In this document: in pieces, positions 28,639 to 36,664 of the stretch
How positions within the stretch are numbered: the first letter of the stretch is position 1
Layout: each line of letters begins with the position of its first letter
Source: an uncultured Lactobacillus sp.
GTDB lineage: Bacteria > Bacillota > Bacilli > Lactobacillales > Lactobacillaceae
Reading direction: 5' to 3'
DNA: 44,894 bases
NCBI RefSeq assembly: GCF_910589175.1
Contig: NZ_CAJURR010000020.1
Location: 1-44,894 of the forward strand
Made by a program: the position numbers and the translations under genes
The notes under the pieces: generated by a model
The model's database searches: none
What the model was told of the DNA's origin: nothing
What the model saw: only the letters and a program-made list of their open reading frames with translations

Positions 28639-28652
28639 AGAAAGCGATTTCA
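28639..28652 (-). promoter_or_regulatory. cre-like site upstream of glvA
   Basis: On the minus strand TGAAATCGCTTTCT matches TGWAARCGYTWNCW at 13 of 14 positions, 114 bp before the glvA start. CcpA repression of the alpha-glucoside operon in glucose is the likely meaning. Confidence 0.55.
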
Positions 28653-28699
28653 AGAGTTAAGAATTCTATTTCAGATGTTTCAAATATCTTGTCAAAATC

Positions 28700-28713
28700 T
28701 GAAATATATTTCA
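28700..28713. promoter_or_regulatory. Palindrome TGAAATATATTTCA, probable RpiR operator
   Basis: A perfect 14-bp palindrome of TGAAA/TTTCA half-sites lies upstream of glvA. Further TTTCA/TGAAA half-sites at about 28668-28685 (TTTCAGATGTTTCA) form a cluster. Half-sites of this kind are known for RpiR-type regulators, and the operon encodes one. Confidence 0.5.
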
Positions 28714-28866
28714 TTTTCTTAGTTTTAGCTTTTTACTAGAACTAATGGAGTAAGAAGCTTTCATTAATGATTTCTTCAAAATAATGGTCTGTACCATTGA
28801 TAAGATATTTCGGGTTATCAATATATTGTTAGTTGGATTTATTTATTAAATCTCATTTCTAAATAT

Positions 28867-28917
28867 AAAAATGCCACCAAATCAAGGTTTATTACGACCA
28901 AGATTAAGTGGCATTTT
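28867..28917 (-). terminator. Intrinsic terminator of the PAS-domain gene
   Basis: AAATGCCAC and GTGGCATTT form the base of an imperfect hairpin whose inner part pairs AATC..TTGG with CCTTGATT. A T run follows on the minus strand. Confidence 0.65.
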
Positions 28918-28933
28918 ATAAAATATTATTCAA

Positions 28934-29668
28934 TTAATACTCTGAAGCACCGGAACTTGTATCAGTTTCTTCTTGCTTCTTTTCCACATGTTCTTCATGC
29001 TTAGATGCACCAGTTGCAGTATCAACGCCATCTTTCTTATAAGTTGCACCCGTTGTAGCATCTGGATCATCTACTAATTTTTGACCAGTAGTTTCACAGA
29101 AGTACTTCACAAATGGATAAATGTCTTGTACCCATTCATAGGTTCCCACGTAATTTCCTTCGTCATCTTCAATTCGCTTATAATCATGCAAAATTAATTT
29201 ATGACGATTGCCATTAGGAACTGGCATTTTTACCTCATCATGCCCATCTACCTTGTTTCTTAAAGCATAGATAACCTTCTTAGCCTCAGGAATTACATTG
29301 CGAATATCTGGGTGAACGGCGCCCATTGTATCACCAACTTGATCCGGTGTACGCTTAGCAAGCATTTTCTCATTTGGATCAGTCGGTCTGTTATACCACA
29401 AAAATTGATTATTATCGTCTACATAAGTTAATTCACCAAAAGTACGACGAAGCATCCAGTTAATCTGGTTAACGGTAAGAAGTCCAGCATCAAGCTTTAC
29501 ATAATCGTCCCCTTCAGCTGCATGTACTTTTTTAGCAGCCTTATTCAACCAATCTGGATCATTTTTATCTACACCTTCGACCGTGTAGCGTGATTTACCA
29601 GTCGCATCGAAATCTTCTTTAAGATAATCTTCTTCTTTTAAATCTTTTAACCATTTAGGTTCTGCCAT
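28934..29668 (-). CDS. PAS-domain protein with duplicated TGAS/SGAS tail (long paralogue)
   Basis: A 244-residue soluble protein, paralogous to the one at 16484-17020. A short N-terminal helix region (PKWLKDLKEEDYLKEDFDA) precedes the PAS-like domain (about residues 45-190; YVKLDAGLLTV, FLWYNRP, GTYEWVQDIYPFVKYF). The tail holds TGQKLVDDPDATTGATYKK, then DTATGASKHEEH, a Glu/Lys-rich linker and terminal SSGASEY. The TGAS/SGAS motif therefore occurs twice, against once in the short paralogue. No enzymatic or DNA-binding output domain is present. Function unknown; ligand or redox sensing is plausible from the fold only. Confidence 0.65.
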   Translation of the reverse strand: MAEPKWLKDLKEEDYLKEDFDATGKSRYTVEGVDKNDPDWLNKAAKKVHAAEGDDYVKLDAGLLTVNQINWMLRRTFGELTYVDDNNQFLWYNRPTDPNEKMLAKRTPDQVGDTMGAVHPDIRNVIPEAKKVIYALRNKVDGHDEVKMPVPNGNRHKLILHDYKRIEDDEGNYVGTYEWVQDIYPFVKYFCETTGQKLVDDPDATTGATYKKDGVDTATGASKHEEHVEKKQEETDTSSGASEY

Positions 29669-29812
29669 TTTATTTCACCTCATAAATCTACGTCTCTTCA
29701 ACCTGATTATACCCACTAACGAAAGGGCTTGCAACGCTTATATACAGTATTTTATATATAAAGTTGGCATAATATATATTTTTAGAATATAAATTATTTT
29801 AAAAATTAGATG

Positions 29813-29841
29813 TTGACTAAAAGTAAGTTGTACGATATCAT
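29813..29841 (+). promoter_or_regulatory. Promoter of the cysteine leader and cystine transporter
   Basis: TTGACT (29813-29818) and TATCAT (29836-29841) are separated by exactly 17 bp. Transcription would start near 29848, just ahead of the leader-peptide ribosome site AAAGGAG. Confidence 0.7.
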
Positions 29842-29874
29842 AACTTGTGAAAAGTAAGAAAGGAGCTAATGATT

Positions 29875-29985
29875 ATGTTTAATGTACGTCAAGCAAATTC
29901 TTGTTGTTGCAATTGTCAAAAAATTTGGCAATTATTTGGCGTACAGTCATTAGTTCATCCAAGAATTTCTCTAGTTAGAAACTAG
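29875..29985 (+). CDS. Cysteine-rich leader peptide (attenuator uORF)
   Basis: A 36-codon ORF preceded by AAGGAG at good spacing. Codons 9-14 read Ser-Cys-Cys-Cys-Asn-Cys (TGT TGT TGC AAT TGT, 29902-29916), and the stop TAG is at 29983-29985. Its position, between a promoter and an intrinsic terminator ahead of a cystine transporter, is that of an amino-acid attenuator. Ribosome stalling at the Cys codons when cysteinyl-tRNA is scarce would alter folding of the RNA downstream. Polycysteine leader ORFs with this role are known in mycobacteria; none is known to me for this gene in lactobacilli. The product itself need not be functional. Confidence 0.78.
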   Translation: MFNVRQANSCCCNCQKIWQLFGVQSLVHPRISLVRN

Positions 29986-30050
29986 CTTTTCAAAGTTATA
30001 ACTATGGTTTTTCTCAAGAGCTGTTGGCATTAGGCCAATGGCTCTTTTTT
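29971..30050 (+). promoter_or_regulatory. Attenuator: terminator hairpin and competing stems before the cystine transporter
   Basis: The terminator pairs AAGAGCTGTTGGC (30016-30028) with GCCAATGGCTCTT (30034-30046) as a 13-bp stem with two G-T pairs and a 5-nt loop, followed by T to 30050. Upstream, CTAGTT-AGA-AACTAG (29971-29985) forms a small hairpin over the leader stop codon. AGCTTTT (29984-29990) can pair with AAGAGCT (30016-30022), which would disrupt the terminator. Which stem forms under cysteine starvation needs folding analysis. Confidence 0.65.
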
Positions 30051-30077
30051 GTTTGCTTAGAATTGGAGTTGAATAAA

Positions 30078-31466
30078 GTGCAAACTACTCTCGTTATTTT
30101 AGTGGCCATCGCTATTCTCGCTGGTATGGCTTACTTACATAAAAAGAATTGGGGATTTACTAAATTAGTATTCCTCTCCCTTATCGTCGGAATCGTCTTT
30201 GGTGTTTCCCTTCAATTAATGTTCGGTGCTAACAGCAATATTGTTAAAAATAGTATCGACTGGATTTCAATTGTCGGGGATGGCTATGTTTCCTTACTAC
30301 AAATGCTAGTAATTCCTTTGATCTTTGTTTCTTTAGTTGGAGCCTTCACTCAACTAAAAATGACTACTAAGATTAGAAAAATTGCTACCAGTGTTTTAGC
30401 TATTTTGTTAGGAACTACAGCTGTTGCTTCCTTCTTAGGTTTCAGTAGTGTAGCTATTTTTAATTTAGGTGGGGCTGGCTTTGCTAAAGGAATGTCTGCT
30501 TCCTCCACTGCTCTTACCTCTATTAAAGATCACCAAGCTCAATTAAAAGGCTTGACCCTTCCTCAACAAATAACATCCTTCTTTCCACAAAATATTTTTG
30601 CAGATTTTGCTGGAATGCGCTCAACTAGCACAATTGCAGTCGTAATCTTTTCTATCTTTGTTGGAATTGCCTTCTTACAAATTAAGAAAGAAAAAGCAGA
30701 CGTAGCTGCTACATTTGCACGTGGTATTCAAGCCTTACGTGCAGTTATCATGCGCATAGTTAAGATTGTACTTGAACTCACCCCTTACGGAATTTTTGCT
30801 TTGATTGCTAGAACTACTGCAACTAACAGTTTTGCAACAATGAGTAAACTACTAGTCTTTATCGTTGCTGCTTACCTTGCGATTGCGGTTATGTTCATTG
30901 TGCATGCAGTTTTACTTTTAATTAATGGAATTAATCCAATCACCTACTTCAAGAAAGCATGGCCAGTTTTAGTCTTTGCTTTCACTTCTAGAACTAGTGG
31001 TGGTAGTTTGCCACTTAACGTACGTACTCAGCGTGAATCAATGGGAGTAAGTGATACCATTGCAGACTTTGCCGCTAGCTTTGGTTTAACTATTGGTCAA
31101 AATGGATGTGCAGGTATTTATCCATCAATGGTAGCAGCAATCACTGCCCCACTTGTTGGAGTTAACATTTTCTCATGGCAATTTGTCTTAAGTTTAGTTG
31201 TAATTGACGTTATTTCTAGCTTCGGCGTTGCTGGTGTTGGTGGCGGCGCTACATTTACCACTTTAATGGTTTTAGGTGCACTTAACCTACCAGTAACAGT
31301 TTTAGGTGTTTTAATTGCTATTGACCCAGTTGTTGATATGGCTAGAACTGCCCTTAACGTTAACGACTCAATGGTTGCTGGTGTTATTACTGCTAAGCGT
31401 ACCGGAGAACTAAACTGGAATACTTTTAATAATGAAAAATCTGATGTAGATGCCGAAGTTGAATAG
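30078..31466 (+). CDS. tcyP: L-cystine/dicarboxylate-type symporter, TcyP family
   Basis: A 462-residue membrane transporter of the DAACS (sodium or proton:dicarboxylate/amino acid symporter) family, most like the cystine transporter TcyP (YhcL). Conserved segments include VSLLQMLVIPLIFVSLVGAF, AFTSRTSGGSLPLNVR (the Ser-rich re-entrant loop) and GQNGCAGIYPSMVAAI. A longer reading frame starts at TTG 30024, but that lies inside the terminator stem. GTG at 30078, with GGAG about 9 bases upstream, is preferred. The cysteine-coding leader upstream strongly supports cystine as the substrate. Confidence 0.88.
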   Translation: MQTTLVILVAIAILAGMAYLHKKNWGFTKLVFLSLIVGIVFGVSLQLMFGANSNIVKNSIDWISIVGDGYVSLLQMLVIPLIFVSLVGAFTQLKMTTKIRKIATSVLAILLGTTAVASFLGFSSVAIFNLGGAGFAKGMSASSTALTSIKDHQAQLKGLTLPQQITSFFPQNIFADFAGMRSTSTIAVVIFSIFVGIAFLQIKKEKADVAATFARGIQALRAVIMRIVKIVLELTPYGIFALIARTTATNSFATMSKLLVFIVAAYLAIAVMFIVHAVLLLINGINPITYFKKAWPVLVFAFTSRTSGGSLPLNVRTQRESMGVSDTIADFAASFGLTIGQNGCAGIYPSMVAAITAPLVGVNIFSWQFVLSLVVIDVISSFGVAGVGGGATFTTLMVLGALNLPVTVLGVLIAIDPVVDMARTALNVNDSMVAGVITAKRTGELNWNTFNNEKSDVDAEVE

Positions 31467-31483
31467 TTTACTAGAAATTTTTC

Positions 31484-31512
31484 TTGACATTATTTTTTAA
31501 GCGTTGTACTAT
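31484..31512 (+). promoter_or_regulatory. Promoter of the T-box/met/luxS unit
   Basis: TTGACA (31484-31489), a 17-bp spacer and TACTAT (31507-31512) make a near-consensus promoter, 18 bp after the tcyP stop codon. Confidence 0.75.
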
Positions 31513-31539
31513 TATGGCAATAAAATTAATTAAAGCTTA

Positions 31540-31815
31540 GAAAAGATGAGTAATTACTTAAGGCATCCCCTAGAGAGTCGGATTAGGTGCAAGCCGATGT
31601 TGCTGATGTAATGAAGATGGTCTTGGAGCTGAATTAAAGTGCAAGCTAATTTTAAGTAAGCAGTTTACGATTGACGTTCGTTATCATGTCCGAGTCTTCC
31701 AAATTTTGGAGTACTCAGTGAGGAATTAATTGTAAGATTAATTTGAATTTAGGGTGGTAACGCGCTATTAAGCGTCCCTAGTGTAGTAATAACAACTATA
31801 CTTGGGGCGCTTTTT
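31540..31815 (+). ncRNA. T-box leader RNA (probably methionine-responsive)
   Basis: The T-box core AGGGTGGTAACGCGC (31751-31765) is followed by the terminator AGCGTCCC-TAGTGTAG...CTATACTT-GGGGCGC plus five T (31771-31815). Stem I features are present: AGAGAGTCGG, then GGTGCAAGCCGA in the distal loop region, and CTTGGAGCTG after the specifier. A candidate specifier ATG (Met) lies at 31617-31619, consistent with the methionine gene downstream, but the register (for example TGG or GAT) is not certain by eye. Uncharged tRNA would stabilise the antiterminator and allow transcription of the MetE-like and luxS genes. Confidence 0.88.
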
Positions 31816-31858
31816 CTTTTGCTTAATTAGTTTATTAAATTCAAAGGGGGGGATTATT

Positions 31859-31954
31859 TTGAATATCAAAAAAGAATATTTTAGTGAACAGGTATTTAAT
31901 CGAATGTGCAGCTTACATTCTATGATCCCTCTTGCTAGCGGATCTTCAAATTAA
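31859..31954 (+). CDS. 31-residue mini-ORF between the T-box and the met gene
   Basis: TTG-initiated ORF with a very strong purine ribosome site (AGGGGGGGA, 5-6 bp before the TTG). The product has an N-terminal charged part (NIKKEYFSEQ) and a C-terminal NRMCSLHSMIPLASGSSN. It has two internal Met codons and one Cys codon. It begins 44 bp after the T-box terminator and ends 37 bp before the methyltransferase start, so it is transcribed only when the T-box reads through. It could be a leader peptide adding a second layer of control, or a functional small protein; I do not recognise it. Confidence 0.5.
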   Translation: MNIKKEYFSEQVFNRMCSLHSMIPLASGSSN

Positions 31955-31991
31955 TATTTAAAATTTCTAGTTAGAAGATGAGGTAGCTATA

Positions 31992-33092
31992 ATGACAACT
32001 TTAACCCATTACGATATTGTTGGTAGTTTTTTAAGACCAGAAGAATTAAAAGAGAATTTCAGCCAGGAAAAGATCTCACAAGAAGAGTTAACTAAAATTG
32101 AAAATCAAGAAATTAAAAGATTAGTTCAAAAAGAAGAAGAATTAGGATTAACAGCAGTCACAGATGGTGAATTTCGTCGTAGTTGGTGGCATCTTGACTT
32201 CTTGTGGGGATTAAATGGCGTTGCCAAATATGATTACAAAGAGAGCTATAAGTTCCACGGAGCCAAAACTAGGACCGATAATGCAGAACTATCTGGAAAA
32301 GTTGCCTATAATCCTGACCATCCATTTTTTGATGCATTTAAGTTTGTTAACGCTAATGTAAAAAATGCAATTGCTAAGCAAACTATTCCTTCCCCAACTC
32401 TCCTATTTAGGGACAATCGCTCTGATAATTGGCCTAACTTCTATGATAATAAAAAAGCTTACTTAGATGACCTAGCTACAGCCTACAATAAGACAATTAA
32501 ACATTTTTATGATTTAGGTTGTCGCTATATTCAAATTGATGATACTACTTGGGCTTTTTTGATCAGTAAGTTAAATGAAACACAAAATGATCCTAAAGAA
32601 CATGAAAAATACGTTCAACTAGCAGAAGATTCGGTTTATGTAATTAATAAATCACTAGAAAAGCTCCCCAATGATCTAACAGTCGCAACACATATTTGTC
32701 GTGGTAATTTCAAGTCTACTTTTCTTTTTTCTGGTGGATATGAACCAATTGCAAAATATCTTGGTCAGTTAAACTATGATCGCTTTTTCTTAGAATATGA
32801 CAGTGAACGTGCTGGTGATTTGAAACCAATTAAGCAAATTTGGAATAATCGTGATAATGTCACCATTGTTCTAGGCTTGATTACTTCAAAAAATGGCGAA
32901 TTAGAAGATCCGGTTACAATCGCAAAACGCATCACAGAAGCTGGCCAATTAGTACCGTTGGATAATCTGGCTCTAAGTACCCAATGCGGCTTTGCCTCTA
33001 CTGAAGAAGGAAACATTTTAAGTGAAGCTGATCAATGGAAAAAGATTAAATTTGTTGTTAAGATAGCAAATAATATTTGGAAAAGTTTTTAA
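31992..33092 (+). CDS. MetE C-terminal-like cobalamin-independent methyltransferase (YxjG/YxjH type)
   Basis: A 366-residue TIM-barrel enzyme matching the catalytic half of cobalamin-independent methionine synthase. The N-terminus [12 protein letters not shown] and [15 protein letters not shown] are signatures. Zinc ligands are expected from THICRGNF (His, Cys) and LSTQCGFAS (Cys). Such stand-alone MetE-C proteins transfer a methyl group to homocysteine or a related thiol to make methionine; the methyl donor is uncertain. It is T-box controlled and followed by luxS, whose product releases homocysteine, so the two enzymes can act in series to regenerate methionine. Confidence 0.85.
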   Translation: MTTLTHYDIVGSFLRPEELKENFSQEKISQEELTKIENQEIKRLVQKEEELGLTAVTDGEFRRSWWHLDFLWGLNGVAKYDYKESYKFHGAKTRTDNAELSGKVAYNPDHPFFDAFKFVNANVKNAIAKQTIPSPTLLFRDNRSDNWPNFYDNKKAYLDDLATAYNKTIKHFYDLGCRYIQIDDTTWAFLISKLNETQNDPKEHEKYVQLAEDSVYVINKSLEKLPNDLTVATHICRGNFKSTFLFSGGYEPIAKYLGQLNYDRFFLEYDSERAGDLKPIKQIWNNRDNVTIVLGLITSKNGELEDPVTIAKRITEAGQLVPLDNLALSTQCGFASTEEGNILSEADQWKKIKFVVKIANNIWKSF

Positions 33093-33106
33093 CGGAGGAA
33101 AATATT

Positions 33107-33583
33107 ATGGGTAAAGTTGAAAGTTTTGAATTAGATCATACTAAAGTAAAGGCACCTTACGTCCGCTTGATTACTGTTGAAGAAGGACAAAAAGGCGATA
33201 ACATTAGTAATTTTGATCTTCGTTTGGTTCAGCCTAATGAAAATGCAATTCCTACTGGCGGTTTGCATACCATTGAACACTTATTAGCTGGATTATTACG
33301 TGACCGCATTGATGGTTATATTGATTGTTCACCATTTGGTTGTCGCACAGGTTTCCACCTCTTAGTTTGGGGTACTCCATCCACTACAGACGTAGCTAAG
33401 GCACTTAAAGAATCACTAGAGGAAATTCGCGATAATATTACCTGGGAAGATGTTCCAGGAACTACGATTGAATCTTGTGGTAATTACCGCGATCACTCTC
33501 TTTTCTCAGCTAAGCAATGGTCAAGAGATATTTTAGAAAAAGGTATTTCCGATGATCCATTTGAGAGACATGTTGTAGAATAA
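33107..33583 (+). CDS. luxS: S-ribosylhomocysteine lyase LuxS
   Basis: A 158-residue metalloenzyme that splits S-ribosylhomocysteine into homocysteine and the autoinducer-2 precursor DPD. The metal-binding HTIEH gives His54, Glu57 and His58. The catalytic Cys is Cys79 in [10 protein letters not shown], and a later SCGNYRDHS supplies the third metal ligand. ATG 33107 has GGAGG 7 bp upstream; an in-frame ATG at 33077 lies inside the preceding gene and lacks a site. It is downstream of the MetE-like gene in the same T-box-controlled transcript, ended by the hairpin at 33601-33647. Confidence 0.96.
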   Translation: MGKVESFELDHTKVKAPYVRLITVEEGQKGDNISNFDLRLVQPNENAIPTGGLHTIEHLLAGLLRDRIDGYIDCSPFGCRTGFHLLVWGTPSTTDVAKALKESLEEIRDNITWEDVPGTTIESCGNYRDHSLFSAKQWSRDILEKGISDDPFERHVVE

Positions 33584-33600
33584 TTTTTCTGAATAAATAT

Positions 33601-33647
33601 AAAAATGCATTATTACTAATTTCAAACTAGTAATAATGCATTTTTTT
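33601..33647. terminator. Bidirectional intrinsic terminator
   Basis: AAATGCATTATTACTA and TAGTAATAATGCATTT form a perfect 16-bp stem with T or A runs on both sides. It ends luxS and the convergent small membrane-protein gene. Confidence 0.8.
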
Positions 33648-34041
33648 AATTATTTTTCTTATATCTATTCCACAAAACTATATTGCCAATTACTAGCATA
33701 CATACCCAGATTAATGCTAGAACTATGTTGTTTTGATAATTTTGTTTATTTTGAATATTAACCCAAATCACACTAAAGTATACTCCGCTCAGAATTGCAC
33801 TTAAGGTAACACTAGTTAAGATAACTACTAAATTTGGTATTTTTTTCTTATACTTTAGCAGCTGAAGCCAATTGTAGACCATCTCACAGATTACAATTAA
33901 CACTACCAGTAGGTCATACCACCAGTCTTGCTGGTTAACAAACATATTTATCGTATCAATAAAATAATAACCACAAATAATTGCAAATAGATCTAAAGTA
34001 AGCAATTGTCCTATAATGGTGTTCTTTTCTTTTTCTTTCAT
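33646..34041 (-). CDS. Uncharacterised four-helix membrane protein
   Basis: A 131-residue hydrophobic protein with four predicted helices (about residues 10-30, 39-60, 68-90 and 104-123), a charged N-terminus (KEKEKN) and a basic C-terminus (RYKKNN). I do not recognise the family. It stands between luxS and the mannose-type PTS operon with its own terminator. No motif suggests an enzymatic role. Confidence 0.6.
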   Translation of the reverse strand: MKEKEKNTIIGQLLTLDLFAIICGYYFIDTINMFVNQQDWWYDLLVVLIVICEMVYNWLQLLKYKKKIPNLVVILTSVTLSAILSGVYFSVIWVNIQNKQNYQNNIVLALIWVCMLVIGNIVLWNRYKKNN

Positions 34042-34125
34042 AAAAGTCCCTTTATCAATCTTATTGTTTCTTTTAATTATAGAACAATAGCCTTCATTTC
34101 AGCATTAAAAATATTAAAGCTAGCT

Positions 34126-34929
34126 TTAGGCACTTAAGATATGGAAGTAGCTTAAAACAATTCCTAAAATCAAAACAAACCAGATCATCTTAGTGGAGGT
34201 CACATGTTTCTTTCCTAGCAACCAGTAAACTAAAGCTACAAGTAAGACAGGTACTAAGGATGGCATAATTTGATTTAAAATTGTCTGCATCTTTAATGTT
34301 ACTTTACCTGCTTGATATACAAATGGCACTTTCACGTTAACTACGGTTGGTATCAAAGCCCCAACAACGGTAACCCCAAGTAAAATTGCAGAGTCGGTAA
34401 TTGCATTTAACTTGCCTGAAGCAGAATCAATTAATTTTGCTCCCTGTGAATAACCGAGGTTTAAAAAGCCAAATCTTGTGAATAAAACAATCAAATTAAC
34501 AATTATCCACAAAAAAGCTCCAAAGGGATTTCCTCGTAATCCCATATATGCACCAATTGATCCACAGATTGTAGGAATAATAGCTCCAAAAATTGTGTCT
34601 CCTACTCCAGCTAAGGGACCCATTAATCCTGTCTTTAAGCCAGCAATTGTTTCTTTAGCTTTACTTCCCTGCTTTTCTTCAATTGCTAAATCCATTCCAA
34701 TGATAAAGTTTCCGTCAAATGCATTCACATTGAAAAATTGTGACTGCATCTGCATCATTTCAACTAATTCTTCATCTTTATACCAGCGTTTTAAAAATGG
34801 CAAAACAGTATAAAAGTAACCGGGAGCCATCATTTTTTCATAGTTCCAAGATAACTGACTAGCCCAGAGCCAACGCCAATTTGCTCGAAAAAGATCCTTT
34901 TTTGTTAATTTATTTGAATTAGTTTTCAT
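34126..34929 (-). CDS. Mannose-family PTS EIID
   Basis: A 267-residue integral membrane subunit of the mannose/fructose/sorbose PTS family. Typical segments are LTKKDLFRANWRWLWASQLSWNYEKM, GLMGPLAGVGDTIF and a C-terminal run of helices. In-frame starts exist further upstream (to 34959), inside the EIIC gene. ATG 34929 with AGAGGGAG immediately before it gives the usual family N-terminus and an 11-bp overlap with EIIC. It forms the sugar channel together with EIIC. Confidence 0.9.
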   Translation of the reverse strand: MKTNSNKLTKKDLFRANWRWLWASQLSWNYEKMMAPGYFYTVLPFLKRWYKDEELVEMMQMQSQFFNVNAFDGNFIIGMDLAIEEKQGSKAKETIAGLKTGLMGPLAGVGDTIFGAIIPTICGSIGAYMGLRGNPFGAFLWIIVNLIVLFTRFGFLNLGYSQGAKLIDSASGKLNAITDSAILLGVTVVGALIPTVVNVKVPFVYQAGKVTLKMQTILNQIMPSLVPVLLVALVYWLLGKKHVTSTKMIWFVLILGIVLSYFHILSA

Positions 34930-35728
34930 ATTCTCCCTCTTCATTTGTATATTCTTCACTCTCAGTTACTTTTTCTGAACTATTTTGTTTTGTATTTAAC
35001 TTTTCTACTTCACGAGTGTAGTGGAGATAAGCTAAAGCTGCTCCCAGCAACGCTACCCCCAGCATTGGCATTTTTAAGTAAGCTGCCGCAATGAAGCCTA
35101 TTGCTAAATAAGAAATAAATCTTTTAGTTGGTAAGTATCTGAGTAAAATTGCAATACCAACAATTGGCAAAATATGACCTGATACTTTTAATCCATCTGT
35201 CAACCAGGCTGGAATTATTCGTAGAATTGCTTTAACAACATCATTTCCTACTACCAGTAAGATAAAAACTGGGATTGCACGTGAAAATCCCCAGGTAAAG
35301 GTTCCCCACAAGGCATTTCTTGCTGCCGCATTCGGTTTATTTTCTTTAATAAAAGTATCAATTCGATGTTGAAAAATAGTATTAGCAAATCTAGCTAAAA
35401 CATCTAGTTGAACCATTAAAAGTCCTACTGGAACTGCCAAACCAATTGCAAACTGAACACCTTTTCCTGAAATAACAGCATAAACTGTACCAACAATTGC
35501 GCCCGTCATGAAGTCGGGCATTGAGGCTCCTCCGTACGTTGAGACCCCTAAGACCATTAATTGTAGCGTTGCTCCAACTGCTAGCCCAGTTGTAATATCA
35601 CCCATAATAATCCCTGAAATCATCCCAATTGCTAAAGGATTATTCACAATTGATACCGTCAATTGATCAATAATTGCCCAAAATGCTAGACAAGTTAGTA
35701 ATAAAATCTGCCACCATTGTATTGTCAT
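34919..35728 (-). CDS. Mannose-family PTS EIIC
   Basis: A 269-residue membrane protein. GDITTGLAVGATLQLMVLGVST and SMPDFMTGAIVGTVYAV are family signatures, and about eight helices are predicted. A charged tail ends in a Glu-rich cytoplasmic segment (EKVTESEEYTNEEGEYEN). It starts 15 bp after the EIIAB gene (AAAGGAAAG upstream) and overlaps the EIID gene. Confidence 0.92.
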   Translation of the reverse strand: MTIQWWQILLLTCLAFWAIIDQLTVSIVNNPLAIGMISGIIMGDITTGLAVGATLQLMVLGVSTYGGASMPDFMTGAIVGTVYAVISGKGVQFAIGLAVPVGLLMVQLDVLARFANTIFQHRIDTFIKENKPNAAARNALWGTFTWGFSRAIPVFILLVVGNDVVKAILRIIPAWLTDGLKVSGHILPIVGIAILLRYLPTKRFISYLAIGFIAAAYLKMPMLGVALLGAALAYLHYTREVEKLNTKQNSSEKVTESEEYTNEEGEYEN

Positions 35729-35743
35729 TGTCTTATCTTTCCT

Positions 35744-36664
35744 TTACTTTTTTAATAACTCCATAAATTCTTCTTTGTCTTCCGCCGGCACCATTTGATG
35801 ATAAAGATGACAACCATGCTCATTTAAATAGTTAAAATTATCAACATCTTCTGCAGTAACAGCCACACTCTTAGCAACTTGACGTGAATCAGCCTTAGTA
35901 GACATATTTCCTACATTAATTTCAGGCAAGTTCACACCATTATCAATCATTTGGCGTAAAACCCCAGGATTTTTAACTAACACTAAAACGGTTTGACCTC
36001 TATATTTTCCTTCATTAATTCTTCTGGCCGCACCTTTAGCAGTTAAAATACTCAAGTGAACACCATGCGGACAGGCCGTCTTTAAGGCCGTTTTTTGAAT
36101 ATCATTCTTTACAATATCATCCCCAACTACCATAATTCGCGTTAATCGCAATGCATTTGTCCACATCGTCGCAACTTGTCCGTGGATAAGTCTTTCATCA
36201 ATTCGAACGTTATGCATCGTTTGTGGTTCTACTTCTGCATTTTCATTTAATTCTTTACTTTGATAAGACTCTTTCTTGGTTGGAGTGGGTTTATCTTTAG
36301 TTGAATTTCCAACAGGAGCTATATTTTCTTTAGCTTGTTTAATTGCTTCCTTCATGGGCGTTCCCATTACTGCTGCTAACAAAAGTGGCAAACACAATCC
36401 GCTGTATACCTTTACCTCAGGATGAGTCTGTTGGTAGCGTAATGCAGCATTGGCAGGAGTTCCTCCGGCAATATCCACAATAATAGTTGGTACTTGTTCA
36501 AAACTTTCCGCATTTTGAGCAATTTCATCAAGTAAATCATCCTGATTCATTGTTTGTTTAAAAGCAATTGCTTTTACATTTGATAATTTTCCTGCAATCA
36601 TTTCACAGCTAGCTAGAGTTGCCTTAGCATATTCACCATGACTAACTATTAAAAAGTTATCCAC
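35744..36664 (-). CDS. Mannose-family PTS EIIAB fusion
   Basis: A 306-residue two-domain phosphocarrier. EIIA (about 1-125) carries the phosphoryl His in IVSHGEYA (His9). A Lys/Glu/Pro-rich linker (about 125-150) precedes EIIB (about 152-306), whose phospho-His is in VRIDERLIHGQVATMW. GTG is the start codon, with GGAGG 8 bp upstream. It is the first gene of a IIAB-IIC-IID operon for uptake of a hexose of the mannose/glucose/fructose group. A cre-like site lies 130 bp upstream. No LevR-type activator gene or sigma-54 promoter was found nearby. Confidence 0.92.
   Translation of the reverse strand: MDNFLIVSHGEYAKATLASCEMIAGKLSNVKAIAFKQTMNQDDLLDEIAQNAESFEQVPTIIVDIAGGTPANAALRYQQTHPEVKVYSGLCLPLLLAAVMGTPMKEAIKQAKENIAPVGNSTKDKPTPTKKESYQSKELNENAEVEPQTMHNVRIDERLIHGQVATMWTNALRLTRIMVVGDDIVKNDIQKTALKTACPHGVHLSILTAKGAARRINEGKYRGQTVLVLVKNPGVLRQMIDNGVNLPEINVGNMSTKADSRQVAKSVAVTAEDVDNFNYLNEHGCHLYHQMVPAEDKEEFMELLKK

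Noticed and set aside
30024..30077. TTG-started N-terminal extension of the cystine transporter
   Set aside because: It lies inside the terminator stem and has no ribosome site. GTG 30078 with GGAG upstream is the better start.
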